Assembly: GCA_007693955.1 (NCBI GenBank)
Contig: RECR01000044.1
Coordinates: 1-55,747 of the forward strand
From: Gloeocapsa sp. DLM2.Bin57
Lineage (GTDB): Bacteria; Cyanobacteriota; Cyanobacteriia; Cyanobacteriales; Gloeocapsaceae
Direction: 5' to 3'
Length of the DNA stretch: 55,747 bases
Under the pieces are notes generated by a model. It was not told the origin of the DNA. It was given only the letters and a program-made list of their open reading frames with translations, and made no database searches. The translations under genes and the position numbers were made by a program. Every line of letters starts with the position of its first letter. Positions within the stretch are counted from its first letter, which is position 1. Below, piece after piece: positions 8,061 to 17,983 of this stretch.

Positions 8061-9416
8061 TCACTCAGAATTAAAATTAGTAGCAATAACATATTGATTT
8101 CTACCTTTTTCTTTAGCATAGTATAAAGACTGATCCGCTAATTTAATTAACTCTAAAGGTTGATGTTGTGAAGTAGGGATACAAGTAACAATCCCAAAAC
8201 TCAAAGATAGAGTTGGATTAATCGGTGATTTTTCATGGGGAATAGCTGCAAGGTTAACTTGATCTTGAAGAGATTTAACTAGGGTTATCACACCATCTTG
8301 ATCCAGATTAGCTAAAATAATCCCAAATTCTTCTCCACCAAAACGCGCTACTAAATCTAGAGATTCTCTGATACAACTAGAGATAATTTGAGCAACTTTT
8401 TTTAAACAATCATCCCCTGCTATATGCCCATATCGATCATTATACCCTTTAAAATAATCTATATCAGCTAAGATTAGGGATAAAGGTTGTTGATTTCTTT
8501 GACAACATTCCCATTTTTTTTGTAAAGTCTGGTCAAAATTACGTCGATTGGCAATCCCCGTTAAACCATCTATATTAGCGAGATAATTTAGTTTAAATTC
8601 AAGATTTTTTCTCTCAGTAATATTTCTAGCAGTAATAGCTACACCATCCCCTAATTTAACCACTATTAAGTGATACCATTCCACTTCTTCTTGATTAGTT
8701 AAACAAATATCTTTCTCTAGAGGTTTTCCCGTCTCTACCACCTTAACAAAGTCAGCAAAAAGATTGTGCTTAAACTTATTTAAAAACATTTTGATTACTA
8801 GTTTTCCCAGTAACTCATCTGGTTCACGGTTAAAGGTTGCAGCGATAACGGGATTCACAACTATACAACTAAAATCGACAATATCTCCTGTTCGATTATT
8901 TCTGACCGCTTGTAAAGCCGCAATTCCATCGGTAGAAGCATTTAAAATACTAGCAATCAAAGCCCTAGATTGATATAAAATTGCTTCGGTTTCTTGGCGA
9001 TATTGAATTTCTTTTCTTAGTAATTTTTGTTGTTGTTGAATAGTTAACTGACTCTTAATACGTACCAGCACTTCTTCTTCTTGAAAAGGTTTATTGATAT
9101 AGTCAATACCTCCAACTTCAAAGGCTTTGACTTTATCAAATACCTCATTCAACGCACTAATAAAGATTATCGGTATTGACTGAGTTTGCGGATTATTTTT
9201 TATTCTTTGACAAACCTCATAGCCGTCAAGATCAGGCATCTTAATATCTAGAAGAATCAGATTAGGTATATAATTCTCTATAGCGATTAAAGCCGTTTCC
9301 CCGTCAATCGCTTTTCTGACTTGATAACCTTCTTTTTCTAACATAGTTGCTAAGACTTTTAAATTAGCAATTTGGTCATCAACTATTAAAATTGTTTCCG
9401 ATACATCTTTATTCAT
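8061..9416 (-). CDS. Response regulator with PAS and GGDEF (diguanylate cyclase) domains
   Basis: 451 residues. REC domain at 8-125 with acidic pair DD13-14, phospho-acceptor Asp57 ([17 protein letters not shown]) and the Lys of INKPF. A short coiled linker leads to a PAS-like domain (about 150-275), then GGDEF (about 280-445). The active site reads RFGGEEF, an accepted active form; [10 protein letters not shown] and [14 protein letters not shown] mark the substrate and metal site. The allosteric inhibitory RxxD is not conserved (Glu at the Arg position), so product inhibition may be weak. It should make cyclic di-GMP from two GTP when phosphorylated. Its ATG lies inside the end of the upstream histidine kinase gene (8-base overlap), so the kinase is its likely partner. 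Confidence 0.93.
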   Translation of the reverse strand: MNKDVSETILIVDDQIANLKVLATMLEKEGYQVRKAIDGETALIAIENYIPNLILLDIKMPDLDGYEVCQRIKNNPQTQSIPIIFISALNEVFDKVKAFEVGGIDYINKPFQEEEVLVRIKSQLTIQQQQKLLRKEIQYRQETEAILYQSRALIASILNASTDGIAALQAVRNNRTGDIVDFSCIVVNPVIAATFNREPDELLGKLVIKMFLNKFKHNLFADFVKVVETGKPLEKDICLTNQEEVEWYHLIVVKLGDGVAITARNITERKNLEFKLNYLANIDGLTGIANRRNFDQTLQKKWECCQRNQQPLSLILADIDYFKGYNDRYGHIAGDDCLKKVAQIISSCIRESLDLVARFGGEEFGIILANLDQDGVITLVKSLQDQVNLAAIPHEKSPINPTLSLSFGIVTCIPTSQHQPLELIKLADQSLYYAKEKGRNQYVIATNFNSE

Positions 9417-12171
9417 TATTGAGTTTTTCGATTACTTGTCTAATTTTATGGAATTGAAAATCATTAACTAAATCATTTATTTTAATAGCTAAAAATTCAT
9501 GTTCAGCAGAAATTTCTTGGCTTAATTCTCTGATAGTATCTTCATCTAAAAGTTTACTAGCTTGATATAATCGGTTTAGCCATTCTTGAGGCATTATAGC
9601 TAAATCTTCTACTTTCAAAAGTGTAGATTGACTCGCAGATTCAGAGGTATTTTCTTGAGCATAAATATATTTAACCCCTAGGTGTTTGTGTAACACTTCA
9701 AAGATTATTGATTCCTCAAAAGGTTTTCTGGCAAAATCATCGCATCCTGCTGATAAAACAATTGCTTTTTCTTCTTCTAAAACGCTAGCTGTCAAAGCAA
9801 TAACCGCTGTAGCATTCCCTTTAGTAGTACTTTTAATCTTTTGAGTAGCTTCATAACCATCCATAATCGGCATTCTCATATCCATCCAAATTAAATGAGG
9901 CTCCCAATCATCCCAAATTGCAATTGCTTCTTGACCATTGGCTGCTTCTTTTACAGCAAAACCCAACGGCTCGAGTAATTTAATTAATAATAAACGATTG
10001 ACAGCACGATCATCCACTATCAATATTTTATAGGTTGGTTGATTAGGTTGTAAACCAATAACTTGAGGGGAGAGTATTTCTTCTGCTAAATCTTGATCAC
10101 TAACAAGATCAACTTGAATGTCAAAATCAAAAGTTGTCCCGATTCCTACCTGACTATCTACCTTAATATCTCCTCCCATGAGTTGAATAAAGCGACGACT
10201 GATGGTTAAACCTAAACCCGTACCCTCTTGACTATTCCTTCCCACTTGAGTCTGGGTAAAAGCTTCAAAAATTTGCTCTAATTCATCTGACGGAATTCCC
10301 ACTCCTGTATCTCTGATAGAAAAATAAATAGTTGCTTTGTCTGGTTGCTCAATTTGCTGTTTATGCTTAACAATTAGATATACTCCTCCTTGGTTAGTAA
10401 ATTTAATACCATTATTGATTAAGTTAATTAAAACTTGGCGCAGTTTAGTTTCATCGGTATTGATATATTGAGGTAAATCGATTGTCCGTTTAATAATCAA
10501 CTCTAAACCTTTATTTTGAGCGCTGATGCTTAATAAATCTTCTACTTCATCTAAAAGAGCATACAAATCAAAATCTTTGGGGTTAAAAGCTATTTTACCT
10601 GCTTCAATTTTAGATAGGTCGAGAATATTATTAATCAAGGTTAATAAATAATTACCACTTTTATTGATAATCATTGTGTATTCTTTATGTTCTTTTGGCA
10701 ACTCAATAGCGCGGATCATGATTTGGGAAAAGCCTAAAATCGCATTAAGAGGAGTTCTCAACTCATGACTCATTTTGGCGATAAAAGTACTTTTGGCTTG
10801 ATTAGCGACTTCGGCTTTTTCTTTAGCGATAACTAATTCTTTGGTTTTGGCTTTAACTTTATCATCGAGATTTTCAAAGGATTCTTGCAGTTGTTTTGCC
10901 ATAAGATTAAAAGAAGTGGTTAATTCTCCTAATTCATCTTCTCTATCTTGGGGTATATGTTTGTAAAAGTTGCCTTGAGCAATCTCTTTAGAAGCTTCAT
11001 TTAAGGTTAAGATAGGTTGAGTTACCCAACTAGCTGTCAGAATTCCTAATATAATAGCTATTAATAAAGTTAAAAGTGATAAGAAAATAGTAGTGCGATT
11101 CTGCTCATTGATTTCCTGCATAAAATCTTCTTCAGGAATAGCAATCACAATAAACCATTGCAATCCTTGTTCCGATTGAGTAGGTTTAATTCTCAGGAAA
11201 TAACCTTGATTATTTAAGTTAATAGTTAAGTTTTGACTCTGGTTAAGAGTTGTTAATTTGGTTAACTTGGTTTCTAATAAATTACCCACAGCTTGAGTAA
11301 GTAAGTTCTCACTATCACTAGTTTTTTGACGACGGTTTGTGACCTGAACATTTTCCGCTTGATTAGATTGGGGTGTTTCATCAAAAGTTTTCTCCCCAGT
11401 AGAAGTATTGATTAAAAATCCTTCCTGATCAATAATAAACGCTTCTCCTGTTTTACCAATATCTAGACTTTCTAAGAATTTGTTAATTTTCTCTAAGTAA
11501 AAGCTTACAGCTATAATCCCAGCAAATTGATTATTTTGATCATAAAAAGCTCTAAAGTTAGCTAGGATAATGATAGGTTGTTCATGACCTTTCGGTGCTG
11601 ATATTGTATGTCTCCATAAGGAATCTTGAGCTTTTTGAGTAGCTGTATACCAAGGATCTTGTGGTGGAGCATTCTGAGGATCATAGGGGTAACTAGCAGT
11701 CATTTTAATAGGGTTACTTTCGCTATCGAGTAGATAGTTATTTAACATTCCTGCGGTTGATTCATTAAATATCCTTAGAAAGATTTCGTTATCTTGACTA
11801 CGCTCTATAATTACAAAATCGTTATTCTCAGTAGTAATCATTATGCCGCTTACTTCAGAGTAAATGTGCATTTGTTCCCAAAATAGCTCTTGAATTTGTG
11901 TAAGATTATTTGGGTCTAAAATGCCAAGTTTTAAAGCTGCAGCGTTACTCTGATTAATTTTTTCGGGAATAGCTAGATAATTAGTTAAATTCTCTTCAAT
12001 GCGATCGCCTGTTTCTACCATTAACTGATTAGCTAAGTCATTGATCGCTGCTTGTCCATTTTTATAAGATAAATAACTCACTAATCCTACGGTGGTGACA
12101 ATTTGAACTACAAAAGGAGCAATTAAGACTACTCGCAGTGGTAATTTACGAATAACAGAGGCAAATTTCAT
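9409..12171 (-). CDS. Hybrid sensor histidine kinase (Cache-HAMP-HisKA-HATPase-REC)
   Basis: 920 residues. TM1 about 12-34, a long periplasmic double-Cache sensor (about 40-350; [13 protein letters not shown] and [20 protein letters not shown] are typical), TM2 about 361-383, HAMP to about 435, and a coiled helix. HisKA follows with phospho-His469 ([17 protein letters not shown]). The ATPase domain has its N-box near 587 (LINNGIKF) and G boxes DTGVGIP and GTGLGL. A receiver domain (715-832) has Asp764 in [14 protein letters not shown]. The C-terminal 60 residues are helical and may take part in transfer; no clear HPt histidine is seen. Signals sensed by Cache are usually small molecules. It overlaps the downstream REC-PAS-GGDEF gene by 8 bases and follows the CDF exporter by 29 bases. 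Confidence 0.95.
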   Translation of the reverse strand: MKFASVIRKLPLRVVLIAPFVVQIVTTVGLVSYLSYKNGQAAINDLANQLMVETGDRIEENLTNYLAIPEKINQSNAAALKLGILDPNNLTQIQELFWEQMHIYSEVSGIMITTENNDFVIIERSQDNEIFLRIFNESTAGMLNNYLLDSESNPIKMTASYPYDPQNAPPQDPWYTATQKAQDSLWRHTISAPKGHEQPIIILANFRAFYDQNNQFAGIIAVSFYLEKINKFLESLDIGKTGEAFIIDQEGFLINTSTGEKTFDETPQSNQAENVQVTNRRQKTSDSENLLTQAVGNLLETKLTKLTTLNQSQNLTINLNNQGYFLRIKPTQSEQGLQWFIVIAIPEEDFMQEINEQNRTTIFLSLLTLLIAIILGILTASWVTQPILTLNEASKEIAQGNFYKHIPQDREDELGELTTSFNLMAKQLQESFENLDDKVKAKTKELVIAKEKAEVANQAKSTFIAKMSHELRTPLNAILGFSQIMIRAIELPKEHKEYTMIINKSGNYLLTLINNILDLSKIEAGKIAFNPKDFDLYALLDEVEDLLSISAQNKGLELIIKRTIDLPQYINTDETKLRQVLINLINNGIKFTNQGGVYLIVKHKQQIEQPDKATIYFSIRDTGVGIPSDELEQIFEAFTQTQVGRNSQEGTGLGLTISRRFIQLMGGDIKVDSQVGIGTTFDFDIQVDLVSDQDLAEEILSPQVIGLQPNQPTYKILIVDDRAVNRLLLIKLLEPLGFAVKEAANGQEAIAIWDDWEPHLIWMDMRMPIMDGYEATQKIKSTTKGNATAVIALTASVLEEEKAIVLSAGCDDFARKPFEESIIFEVLHKHLGVKYIYAQENTSESASQSTLLKVEDLAIMPQEWLNRLYQASKLLDEDTIRELSQEISAEHEFLAIKINDLVNDFQFHKIRQVIEKLNNE

Positions 12172-12200
12172 TTACTTAATTTTAAGGTCTCGGGGAGGGA

Positions 12201-13109
12201 TCAAAACGTAATAGCTTCAGAACGATAGTCTGGAGGTTCAACATGAATCATAACCCTTACTGGTGCATATTTTTGCTCTAACCTCCTTTCCACCTCTTCA
12301 GTTATTTGATGAGCAGTTTCTACATCTTCTGCTTTAACAATTAAGTGCATTTCAATAAAAACTTGTCTTCCTACCACACCGCGAGAAGCGATCTCATGAC
12401 AATTAACTACTCCTGGAACTTGCATCACTAACTCATAGATAGATTCAGGAGCGATCGCTACTTCATCCACTAACCAGGGTAAATTCTCTTTTAATACGGT
12501 CCAAGCGCTTTTAAACACCAAAAAAGCCACAGGAAAAGACAAAATTACATCCAACCACTGTAACTGTGGAAAACCCAGAGCATTTCCTTGCCAAATCCCG
12601 ATTAAACCAGCTAAAACCGTAATTGTCACCCAAACATCACTCATAGTATGTTCAGCATCAGCGATTAAAATTCTACTTCCTAAACGTTTTCCTACAGACC
12701 TTTCATAAAAAGTCACAAAAATATTAATACCCAAAACTATTAATAATATCCATAACTCGGTAGGTCCAATATTAACTTCTGTAATCCCCTCAAAAATTCT
12801 CTTGATTGCACCTTGAAGAATTTCAAAACTAACAATAGCCAAAAAAGCAACAATAGCTAAAGCACCAACAGCTTCATATTTCTGATGTCCATAGGGATGA
12901 TCTCGATCAGGGTAGGGTGAGGATAAGCTATTGGTTACTAAACCGAGAACATTACTAGCGCCATCTGTGGCACTATGTAAAGCATCTGCTTGTAAACTTA
13001 AAGAACCAGTAATCCAACCTATTACCCCTTTTAATAACACAACTAGGATGTTGAGAAAGAGGGTTATCAGTAAAACTTTTCTAACCCCAGCGCGATTATC
13101 TACTAACAC
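12201..13109 (-). CDS. Cation diffusion facilitator family metal exporter
   Basis: 302 residues with six transmembrane helices and a cytoplasmic C-terminal domain. The metal site has two HxxxD motifs: ADALHSATDGASN (Asp42, His45, Asp49) and ADAEHTMSDVWVT in helix V. DHPYGHQKYE after helix II is typical of the Zn/Fe/Mn group. The C-terminal part (VNCHEIASRGVVGRQVFIEMHL) is the regulatory dimer domain. It exports a divalent metal in exchange for protons; the exact metal cannot be read. The start is GTG at 13109: GAGG lies 8 bases upstream, while the nearby ATGs are out of frame. It heads the minus-strand run that includes the hybrid kinase and GGDEF regulator. Confidence 0.9.
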   Translation of the reverse strand: MLVDNRAGVRKVLLITLFLNILVVLLKGVIGWITGSLSLQADALHSATDGASNVLGLVTNSLSSPYPDRDHPYGHQKYEAVGALAIVAFLAIVSFEILQGAIKRIFEGITEVNIGPTELWILLIVLGINIFVTFYERSVGKRLGSRILIADAEHTMSDVWVTITVLAGLIGIWQGNALGFPQLQWLDVILSFPVAFLVFKSAWTVLKENLPWLVDEVAIAPESIYELVMQVPGVVNCHEIASRGVVGRQVFIEMHLIVKAEDVETAHQITEEVERRLEQKYAPVRVMIHVEPPDYRSEAITF

Positions 13110-13189
13110 ATTTTTAGCCTCAGTTCATTAATATATATTTTAGCCATAGACATTTATAAAAATAACTGTTATACTTAGGTTATTTATAA

Positions 13190-13320
13190 AATAGTCTGCT
13201 TAATCCTGAATCAGGAGCGGAGGAACCAATTTTGGGGCTTATTTTTAACCAAAGTTAAAGAAGGATATCTCTCAATCCTAGCCCGTCAGCTAACTTCGTA
13301 GGCAAAGAGGGAAGACGACA
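13190..13320 (+). promoter_or_regulatory. Cyclic di-AMP riboswitch (ydaO-yuaA type)
   Basis: The conserved parts of the ydaO-yuaA aptamer occur in order: GCTTAATCCTGAATCAGGAG (13198-13217) with its small hairpin, GCGGAGGAACCAATTTTGGG (13217-13236), a variable arm, then AATCCTAGCCCGTCAGCTAA (13274-13293) continuing with CTTCGTAGGC. The last block closely matches the Bacillus ydaO sequence as I remember it. In ydaO RNAs, two c-di-AMP molecules bind and usually switch expression off. It lies on the same strand as, and about 300 bases before, the permease gene at 13619. Outer-stem pairing is only partial by eye. Confidence 0.85.
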
Positions 13321-13618
13321 ATATCACTACATTACACAAACAATGTCTTGATAAAGTCAGTCAAATCGCTCGTAACTGTAAGGGTTTCACCCTGTGCTTA
13401 CCATACCTTTTGATTGGAGACGTTGTTTATGTCGGGAATTACTCACAAATTTTAATTAATTATCAATAGCTCTGTTATGTCCACCCTTTCTTAAGGAGGG
13501 AGATAATTATTTATTAATTTAGCAAATAAAGCTAACAATATCGTCATAAGCATTTTTTTAAATCCTGTTTATGGCTAATTCTTGAATATTTTGTACCATT
13601 AGCAATTAAGGTGAAATT
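13321..13618 (+). promoter_or_regulatory. Leader between the riboswitch and the permease gene
   Basis: About 300 non-coding bases. AGGGT (13381-13385) pairs with ACCCT (13389-13393) inside a longer GTAA…TTAC frame, followed by a weak T-rich stretch. A second, less regular hairpin surrounds CCCTT…AAGG near 13485-13497. Either could serve as the expression platform, but neither has a strong U-tract. An 8-codon open frame at 13430 is too short to call. AAGGTG just before the ATG at 13619 is a good ribosome-binding site. Confidence 0.4.
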
Positions 13619-14965
13619 ATGGAAATGATTAATAATTTACCAGCTGTGATATCAATTGTTACCTTTATGATAGTAATTGGTGTAATTATTTTCGATAAAT
13701 TGCATCTAACTATTGCAGGTTTATTAGGAGCATTAATCTTAGTTTTTACTCACGTAATGACTTTACAAGAAGCGGTAGAATATATCAGCTTTAGTTACGC
13801 TACCTTAGCTTTATTCTTTGGGGTTATGGTCTTAATCAGGGCGTTTGAACCTACTAAAATATTTGAGTATTTGGCGACACAAATTATTTTATTTGCTAAA
13901 GGTTCAGGTAAATTATTATTAATAGGAATTGTCCTGGTGACTACGGTGGTTTGTTCGGTTTTACCTAATGCAACCACAGTAATGTTATTAGCTCCAGTTA
14001 TTCCACCACTAGCTCAAGATTTAGGGATCAATTTTGTACCGTTACTAATCTTAATGGTCTTAGTCTCTAACAGTGCAGGTTTATTAACCTTAGTAGGAGA
14101 TCCAGCTACTTTTATTGTCGGACATTCTATTAATCTTAGTTTCTTAGAATATATGCAAAGACTTAGTTTAGGAGGAATACTAGCAGTAATTGTGATCTGC
14201 TTAATGTTACCCATATTATTTAAAAAAATGTGGCGAACTAAATATAGACATTTAGAAGACTTACCCCATCCTCAAATTAATCATCCTAGAGTGTTAGCTA
14301 TGGGTGGAGTAATTATGCTATTTGTGTTAGTATTTTTCGTGATAGGAGAATCATTTGTTGTCCCGATTTCTCCTGCTGCTGTAGCTTTAATGGGTGCAAC
14401 TTTGGCATTATTATTAGCTCATCATAGCAAAATTGATACAGTTCAGAATATTTTGCGAGATGTAGATTGGAGTACTCTACTGTTTTTTATGTCTATTTTT
14501 GTCTTAATTGGAGGGTTACAGAAAACAGAAGTTATTAGTAGTTTATCAGGAACTTTATCATTCATAATTGGTAAAAATGTTTTTGTGGGTTCTTTATTAC
14601 TACTATTTATTGTGGGATTATTATCTAATTTAGTTCCTAATATTCCCTTAGTAGTAGCAATGATACCCCTATTAAAACAACATTTAGTTACAGTAGGTTT
14701 AGCAGGTTCAGAAATTCTCGCTCACAATTATAGCGGATCATTTCCCCCAGAAGTTTTACCCCTATTTTATGCGATGATGTTCGGAGCTACTTTAGGGGGG
14801 AATGGTACGTTAGTGGGAGCTTCTGCTAATATTGTCGCCGCGGGAATAGCTGAACAACATGGTCAAAAAATTAGTTTTAAAACCTTCTTTAAATATGGGT
14901 TTCCGTTGATGTTAATACAGTTGACAGTAGCAGCTATTTATCTAATAATCAGTTTTTTGCTTTAG
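13619..14965 (+). CDS. ArsB/NhaD/SLC13-type membrane permease
   Basis: 448 residues with about 11-12 transmembrane helices in two related halves. Family marks: TTVVCSVLPNATTVMLLAPVIPPLA in the first half and LVPNIPLVVAMIPLL with FGATLGGNGTLVGASANIVAAGIA in the second, each a broken-helix substrate site; GDPATFIVGHSI is also characteristic. The ion transporter superfamily includes ArsB, NhaD Na+/H+ antiporters and dicarboxylate/sulfate carriers, so the substrate (Na+, an anion or organic acid) is not fixed by sequence. It follows the c-di-AMP riboswitch on the same strand, which would suit a transporter tied to ion or osmotic balance. Ribosome-binding site AAGGTG decides the ATG at 13619. Confidence 0.85.
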   Translation: MEMINNLPAVISIVTFMIVIGVIIFDKLHLTIAGLLGALILVFTHVMTLQEAVEYISFSYATLALFFGVMVLIRAFEPTKIFEYLATQIILFAKGSGKLLLIGIVLVTTVVCSVLPNATTVMLLAPVIPPLAQDLGINFVPLLILMVLVSNSAGLLTLVGDPATFIVGHSINLSFLEYMQRLSLGGILAVIVICLMLPILFKKMWRTKYRHLEDLPHPQINHPRVLAMGGVIMLFVLVFFVIGESFVVPISPAAVALMGATLALLLAHHSKIDTVQNILRDVDWSTLLFFMSIFVLIGGLQKTEVISSLSGTLSFIIGKNVFVGSLLLLFIVGLLSNLVPNIPLVVAMIPLLKQHLVTVGLAGSEILAHNYSGSFPPEVLPLFYAMMFGATLGGNGTLVGASANIVAAGIAEQHGQKISFKTFFKYGFPLMLIQLTVAAIYLIISFLL

Positions 14966-15037
14966 ACGCTAAAATACCTAGGAAAAGGGTAAACTGAGAA
15001 ATTGTTATAAACTAAAAAGCTAAAGTAGTGATTGTCT

Positions 15038-16216
15038 ATGAATATAATGCAACGTCCATCTCTAATCTTAAAATCTTCTGCGATCGCCTTACAAGTAGCT
15101 GTACTTTGCTTAACTCAATATACCCTTTTCCCTAGTTTAAGCCTAGCACAACAGTCCTTTTCTCTACCCAAACCAGCGAAAGGAACACCCACCCCAACAA
15201 CTCCACCTAATCCAACTTTTAGTTTAATTAACCCTATCCCTAGTAGTCGTGTCTTTCCTCCTAGAGAAGATGATACCTCCAGAAAATTTAGTGTCTATCG
15301 TTTGGATGTAGATGATGTGGTGTCTATCAACGTAGAACAATTCCCCGAATTTAATTTTATCGGTCCAATTGATATCGAAGGGAATATTGTTATACCGATT
15401 TTAGGTCGAGTCAATATCGCAGGTTTAACCTTAGAAGAAGTAGAAAGAAAAGTCAGTTCTGAATTGGGTAATCGCTTTTTACTTACCGAACCGATAGTAT
15501 TTGCTGTTTTAGCTGCACCTCGTCCTGTGAGTGTGACGATGATTGGAGAAATCGCGCGACCTGGATTTTATACCGTGGATAGTGCAACCCTTTTAAATGA
15601 TATTTTGGTTATTTCGGGAGGAACAAAAGAAACCGCTGATTTAAGAAAAGTAATTGTGCGTCGTACCCTTTTTGATGGTACTGTTATTGAAGAAAGAGTA
15701 GATTTATATACTCCTCTAATTACTGGAGCTCCAGTTCCCAAAATCCCCCTACAAGGGGGAGATACCGTTATCGTTTCTCGTTTAGAAACTGGCGATACCC
15801 AAGATTATGACAGAGTTTTAGTTGCAAGAAGTACTTTACCAGTACAAGACATAACAGTTAGGGTTTTAGCTCCTGTAGAGCCTTCGGGTCAAATTTTACA
15901 AAATCTCGCTTTACCTAATGGCAGTAATTTCCTCGATATTCTGGCTGCTGTTCCTCTTGTAGATACTCTCCGAGTTAACGTGACTGATGTTACTTTATTG
16001 AGGTTTGACCCCGAAAGAGGACAGGTTGTAACTCAGAGTATTAATGTGAGAAGACTCCTCAGAGGAGACATTTCTTATGCAGTTCCTTTACAAGATGGTG
16101 ATGTTATCGTAATAGGTCGTACTGTATTAGGTAAAGTCTTTGCAGCGTTTAATGTGCTGACTCAACCTTTACGAGATGTTAGTAGTTTTCTCTTCCTGAT
16201 AGATAGATTAGATTGA
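15038..16216 (+). CDS. Polysaccharide export protein (Wza-like, SLBB domains)
   Basis: 392 residues from ATG 15038; a TTG two codons earlier is less likely. A signal peptide runs to about residue 40 (…FPSLSLAQQSF), with an Ala-X-Ala-like site and no lipobox. A Pro-rich linker follows, then the poly-export domain (YRLDVDDVVSINVEQFPEFNF … GNIVIPILGRVNIAGLTLEEVE) and two SLBB domains (VSVTMIGEIARPGFYTVDSA, and a second around DITVRVLAPVEPSGQ). Proteins of this type form the periplasm-to-outer-membrane channel for capsule or extracellular polysaccharide. No Wzc-like kinase or glycosyltransferase operon is adjacent. Its stop overlaps the end of the convergent plsY gene by 9 bases. Confidence 0.9.
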   Translation: MNIMQRPSLILKSSAIALQVAVLCLTQYTLFPSLSLAQQSFSLPKPAKGTPTPTTPPNPTFSLINPIPSSRVFPPREDDTSRKFSVYRLDVDDVVSINVEQFPEFNFIGPIDIEGNIVIPILGRVNIAGLTLEEVERKVSSELGNRFLLTEPIVFAVLAAPRPVSVTMIGEIARPGFYTVDSATLLNDILVISGGTKETADLRKVIVRRTLFDGTVIEERVDLYTPLITGAPVPKIPLQGGDTVIVSRLETGDTQDYDRVLVARSTLPVQDITVRVLAPVEPSGQILQNLALPNGSNFLDILAAVPLVDTLRVNVTDVTLLRFDPERGQVVTQSINVRRLLRGDISYAVPLQDGDVIVIGRTVLGKVFAAFNVLTQPLRDVSSFLFLIDRLD

Positions 16217-16840
16217 GGTAGAAGCTTCTCCTAGTTTTGGTTCAGTACCTGCTAGAATTCTCTCTATATTGGTTTGATGTCGCCAAATCACGTAAATACC
16301 TGCTATTACCCCTAGCAAGATATAAGCCGGGGGTTGTTGTAGGGTGATCATGAAAATATTCAGGGCGATCGCTCCACAAATAGAACTTAAAGAGACTATT
16401 CTAGAGATACCTAGGACGATCAGAAAAACTCCTAGACACCCTAAAGCTACTATGGGATTAATGATCAAAAATACTCCTAAACTAGTAGCGACAGATTTTC
16501 CCCCTTGAAAGTTTAACCAAATAGATTTACTATGACCGATAATCGCCGCTAATCCTACCGCTACTATTAACCAAGTTTGCCAAGTAGGGGGTATGATTTG
16601 ATTGAAAAAGGGGATAAGAGCGATCGCGATCATCCCTTTAGTCAAATCTACTACAAAGACGATTAGCGCTGCTGTTTTGCCAACACTTCTTAATACGTTT
16701 GTAGCTCCAGTAGAGCCAGAACCAACTTCCCGAATATCGATACCTTTGAGATATTTAGCTATCCAATAACCTGTAGGAATTGAACCGAGTAGATAACCAA
16801 GTAAGACTAATCCTATAGCTACGAGTAGCTTCGTAAGCAT
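16208..16840 (-). CDS. plsY: Glycerol-3-phosphate acyltransferase PlsY
   Basis: 210 residues, a five-helix membrane enzyme that moves an acyl group from acyl-phosphate to glycerol-3-phosphate, the first step of phospholipid and glycolipid synthesis. The three conserved loops are present: GSIPTGYWIAKYLKGIDIREVGSGSTGATNVLR, DLTKGMIA, and GHSKSIWLNFQGGKSVATSLG. The normal length is kept. The DUF3086 gene lies 9 bases upstream on the same strand, so the two are probably co-transcribed. Confidence 0.95.
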   Translation of the reverse strand: MLTKLLVAIGLVLLGYLLGSIPTGYWIAKYLKGIDIREVGSGSTGATNVLRSVGKTAALIVFVVDLTKGMIAIALIPFFNQIIPPTWQTWLIVAVGLAAIIGHSKSIWLNFQGGKSVATSLGVFLIINPIVALGCLGVFLIVLGISRIVSLSSICGAIALNIFMITLQQPPAYILLGVIAGIYVIWRHQTNIERILAGTEPKLGEASTSI

Positions 16841-16849
16841 AAAATCCCC

Positions 16850-17917
16850 CTAATAGAGATAATTATAACTAGACGCTGATTGTGGCTCAGGTGCAAAAGC
16901 TAACCACAAGGGGAATTGTAACAGAGATAGACTAACTTTTTCTTCCATTTCGTCGATAATAATCAGAGGTTGTTCTTGATCTTCTACCAATCTTTCTGCT
17001 TTTTGGGCTAAAGCTTCGGGATTTTCAAATAAAACGATACCCCGACTTGGTCCAAAATCGCTGCGAGATATCCCTAGACAATCTTGTAAACCCCTGCGCC
17101 ATTCTCCGAGTCTTTCGGGACTATCTGCTAGAATTAAGTTTTTACTGCGATCGCCGTAGATTTGCGAAAGGATAGCAATAACCGCTGAAGCTACTAAAAT
17201 ATTTTGTAACCGCGATCCCATAGAACGAATTGCACCTCTTCCACCCTGATTAAAAAACCAATTTTCTACTCTTTCGGCGTGAATTGGTTCAAAAGTGCGT
17301 CTCAATTGCCAAGGTGGTCCATAATAATCAGGACGATTACGATATTGTTCGATTAACTGTTTAATCTGTTGTTTCTCTTTTTTAAAAGCTTGTTGACTAA
17401 ACTGGGGTGTACTTGGTTCTCTGATATTGGCTTCTGGTGGTGATTCCCAACTATCTAAGCGGGATAATTCCAATTGTTCTGCACTAGCTGCTAAATCCTG
17501 TAAACTACCTACTAGATAGTCTTTAAATCCTTGTACTCTAATCGCTAATTCTTGAGATACTCCCGCGAAGTTACTACGCATTTCTTGTTCAATGCGATCG
17601 CGACGACGTTCTAATTGTTCAATAGTAATCAATAAAGCTTGTTTTCGTTGTTCTAATTCTACTAAACCTTCTTCGACTAAACGATTTACACTAGCTTGTA
17701 ATTGTTTTTTCTGCTCTTGTAAGCTATTTATTTCCTCTAGGAGATTGTCTTTTTGAGTTTGGAGAAGAGTCAGGGTTTCTGACTCTGGAGTTGTTGTTAC
17801 TTTTGGTGAATCATCCTCAGATTCGCTCAAGGGATTATCAGGAGTATCTAGAGATAATTCGGTGATCTCTTCAGAGGTAGATAAGTTATCTAATTTAGGG
17901 AATTCTTCTGAATTCAT
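16850..17917 (-). CDS. DUF3086 domain protein
   Basis: 355 residues from ATG 17917. Three parts: an acidic, low-complexity N-terminus (1-50); a long coiled coil (about 50-150, with NLLEEINSLQEQKKQLQASV and repeated QLERRRDRIEQ heptads); and the C-terminal DUF3086 domain, found nearly only in cyanobacteria (RNRPDYYGPPWQLRRTFEPI, ENWFFNQGGRGAIRSMGSRLQN). The function is unknown. The domain contains short alpha/beta-like strands (LIIIDEMEEKVSLSLLQFPLWLAFAP). It precedes plsY by 9 bases, so a role near the membrane or lipid synthesis is possible but unproven. Confidence 0.85.
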   Translation of the reverse strand: MNSEEFPKLDNLSTSEEITELSLDTPDNPLSESEDDSPKVTTTPESETLTLLQTQKDNLLEEINSLQEQKKQLQASVNRLVEEGLVELEQRKQALLITIEQLERRRDRIEQEMRSNFAGVSQELAIRVQGFKDYLVGSLQDLAASAEQLELSRLDSWESPPEANIREPSTPQFSQQAFKKEKQQIKQLIEQYRNRPDYYGPPWQLRRTFEPIHAERVENWFFNQGGRGAIRSMGSRLQNILVASAVIAILSQIYGDRSKNLILADSPERLGEWRRGLQDCLGISRSDFGPSRGIVLFENPEALAQKAERLVEDQEQPLIIIDEMEEKVSLSLLQFPLWLAFAPEPQSASSYNYLY

Positions 17918-17983
17918 CAATTAACCAATATATATTAAGCATCCATCCCCATTATAATTTATAACATCCTTAATTAAATTTTT

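Noticed and set aside
13430-13456. Eight-codon open frame after the riboswitch
   Set aside because: Too short, though GGAG lies upstream; no evidence that it is translated.
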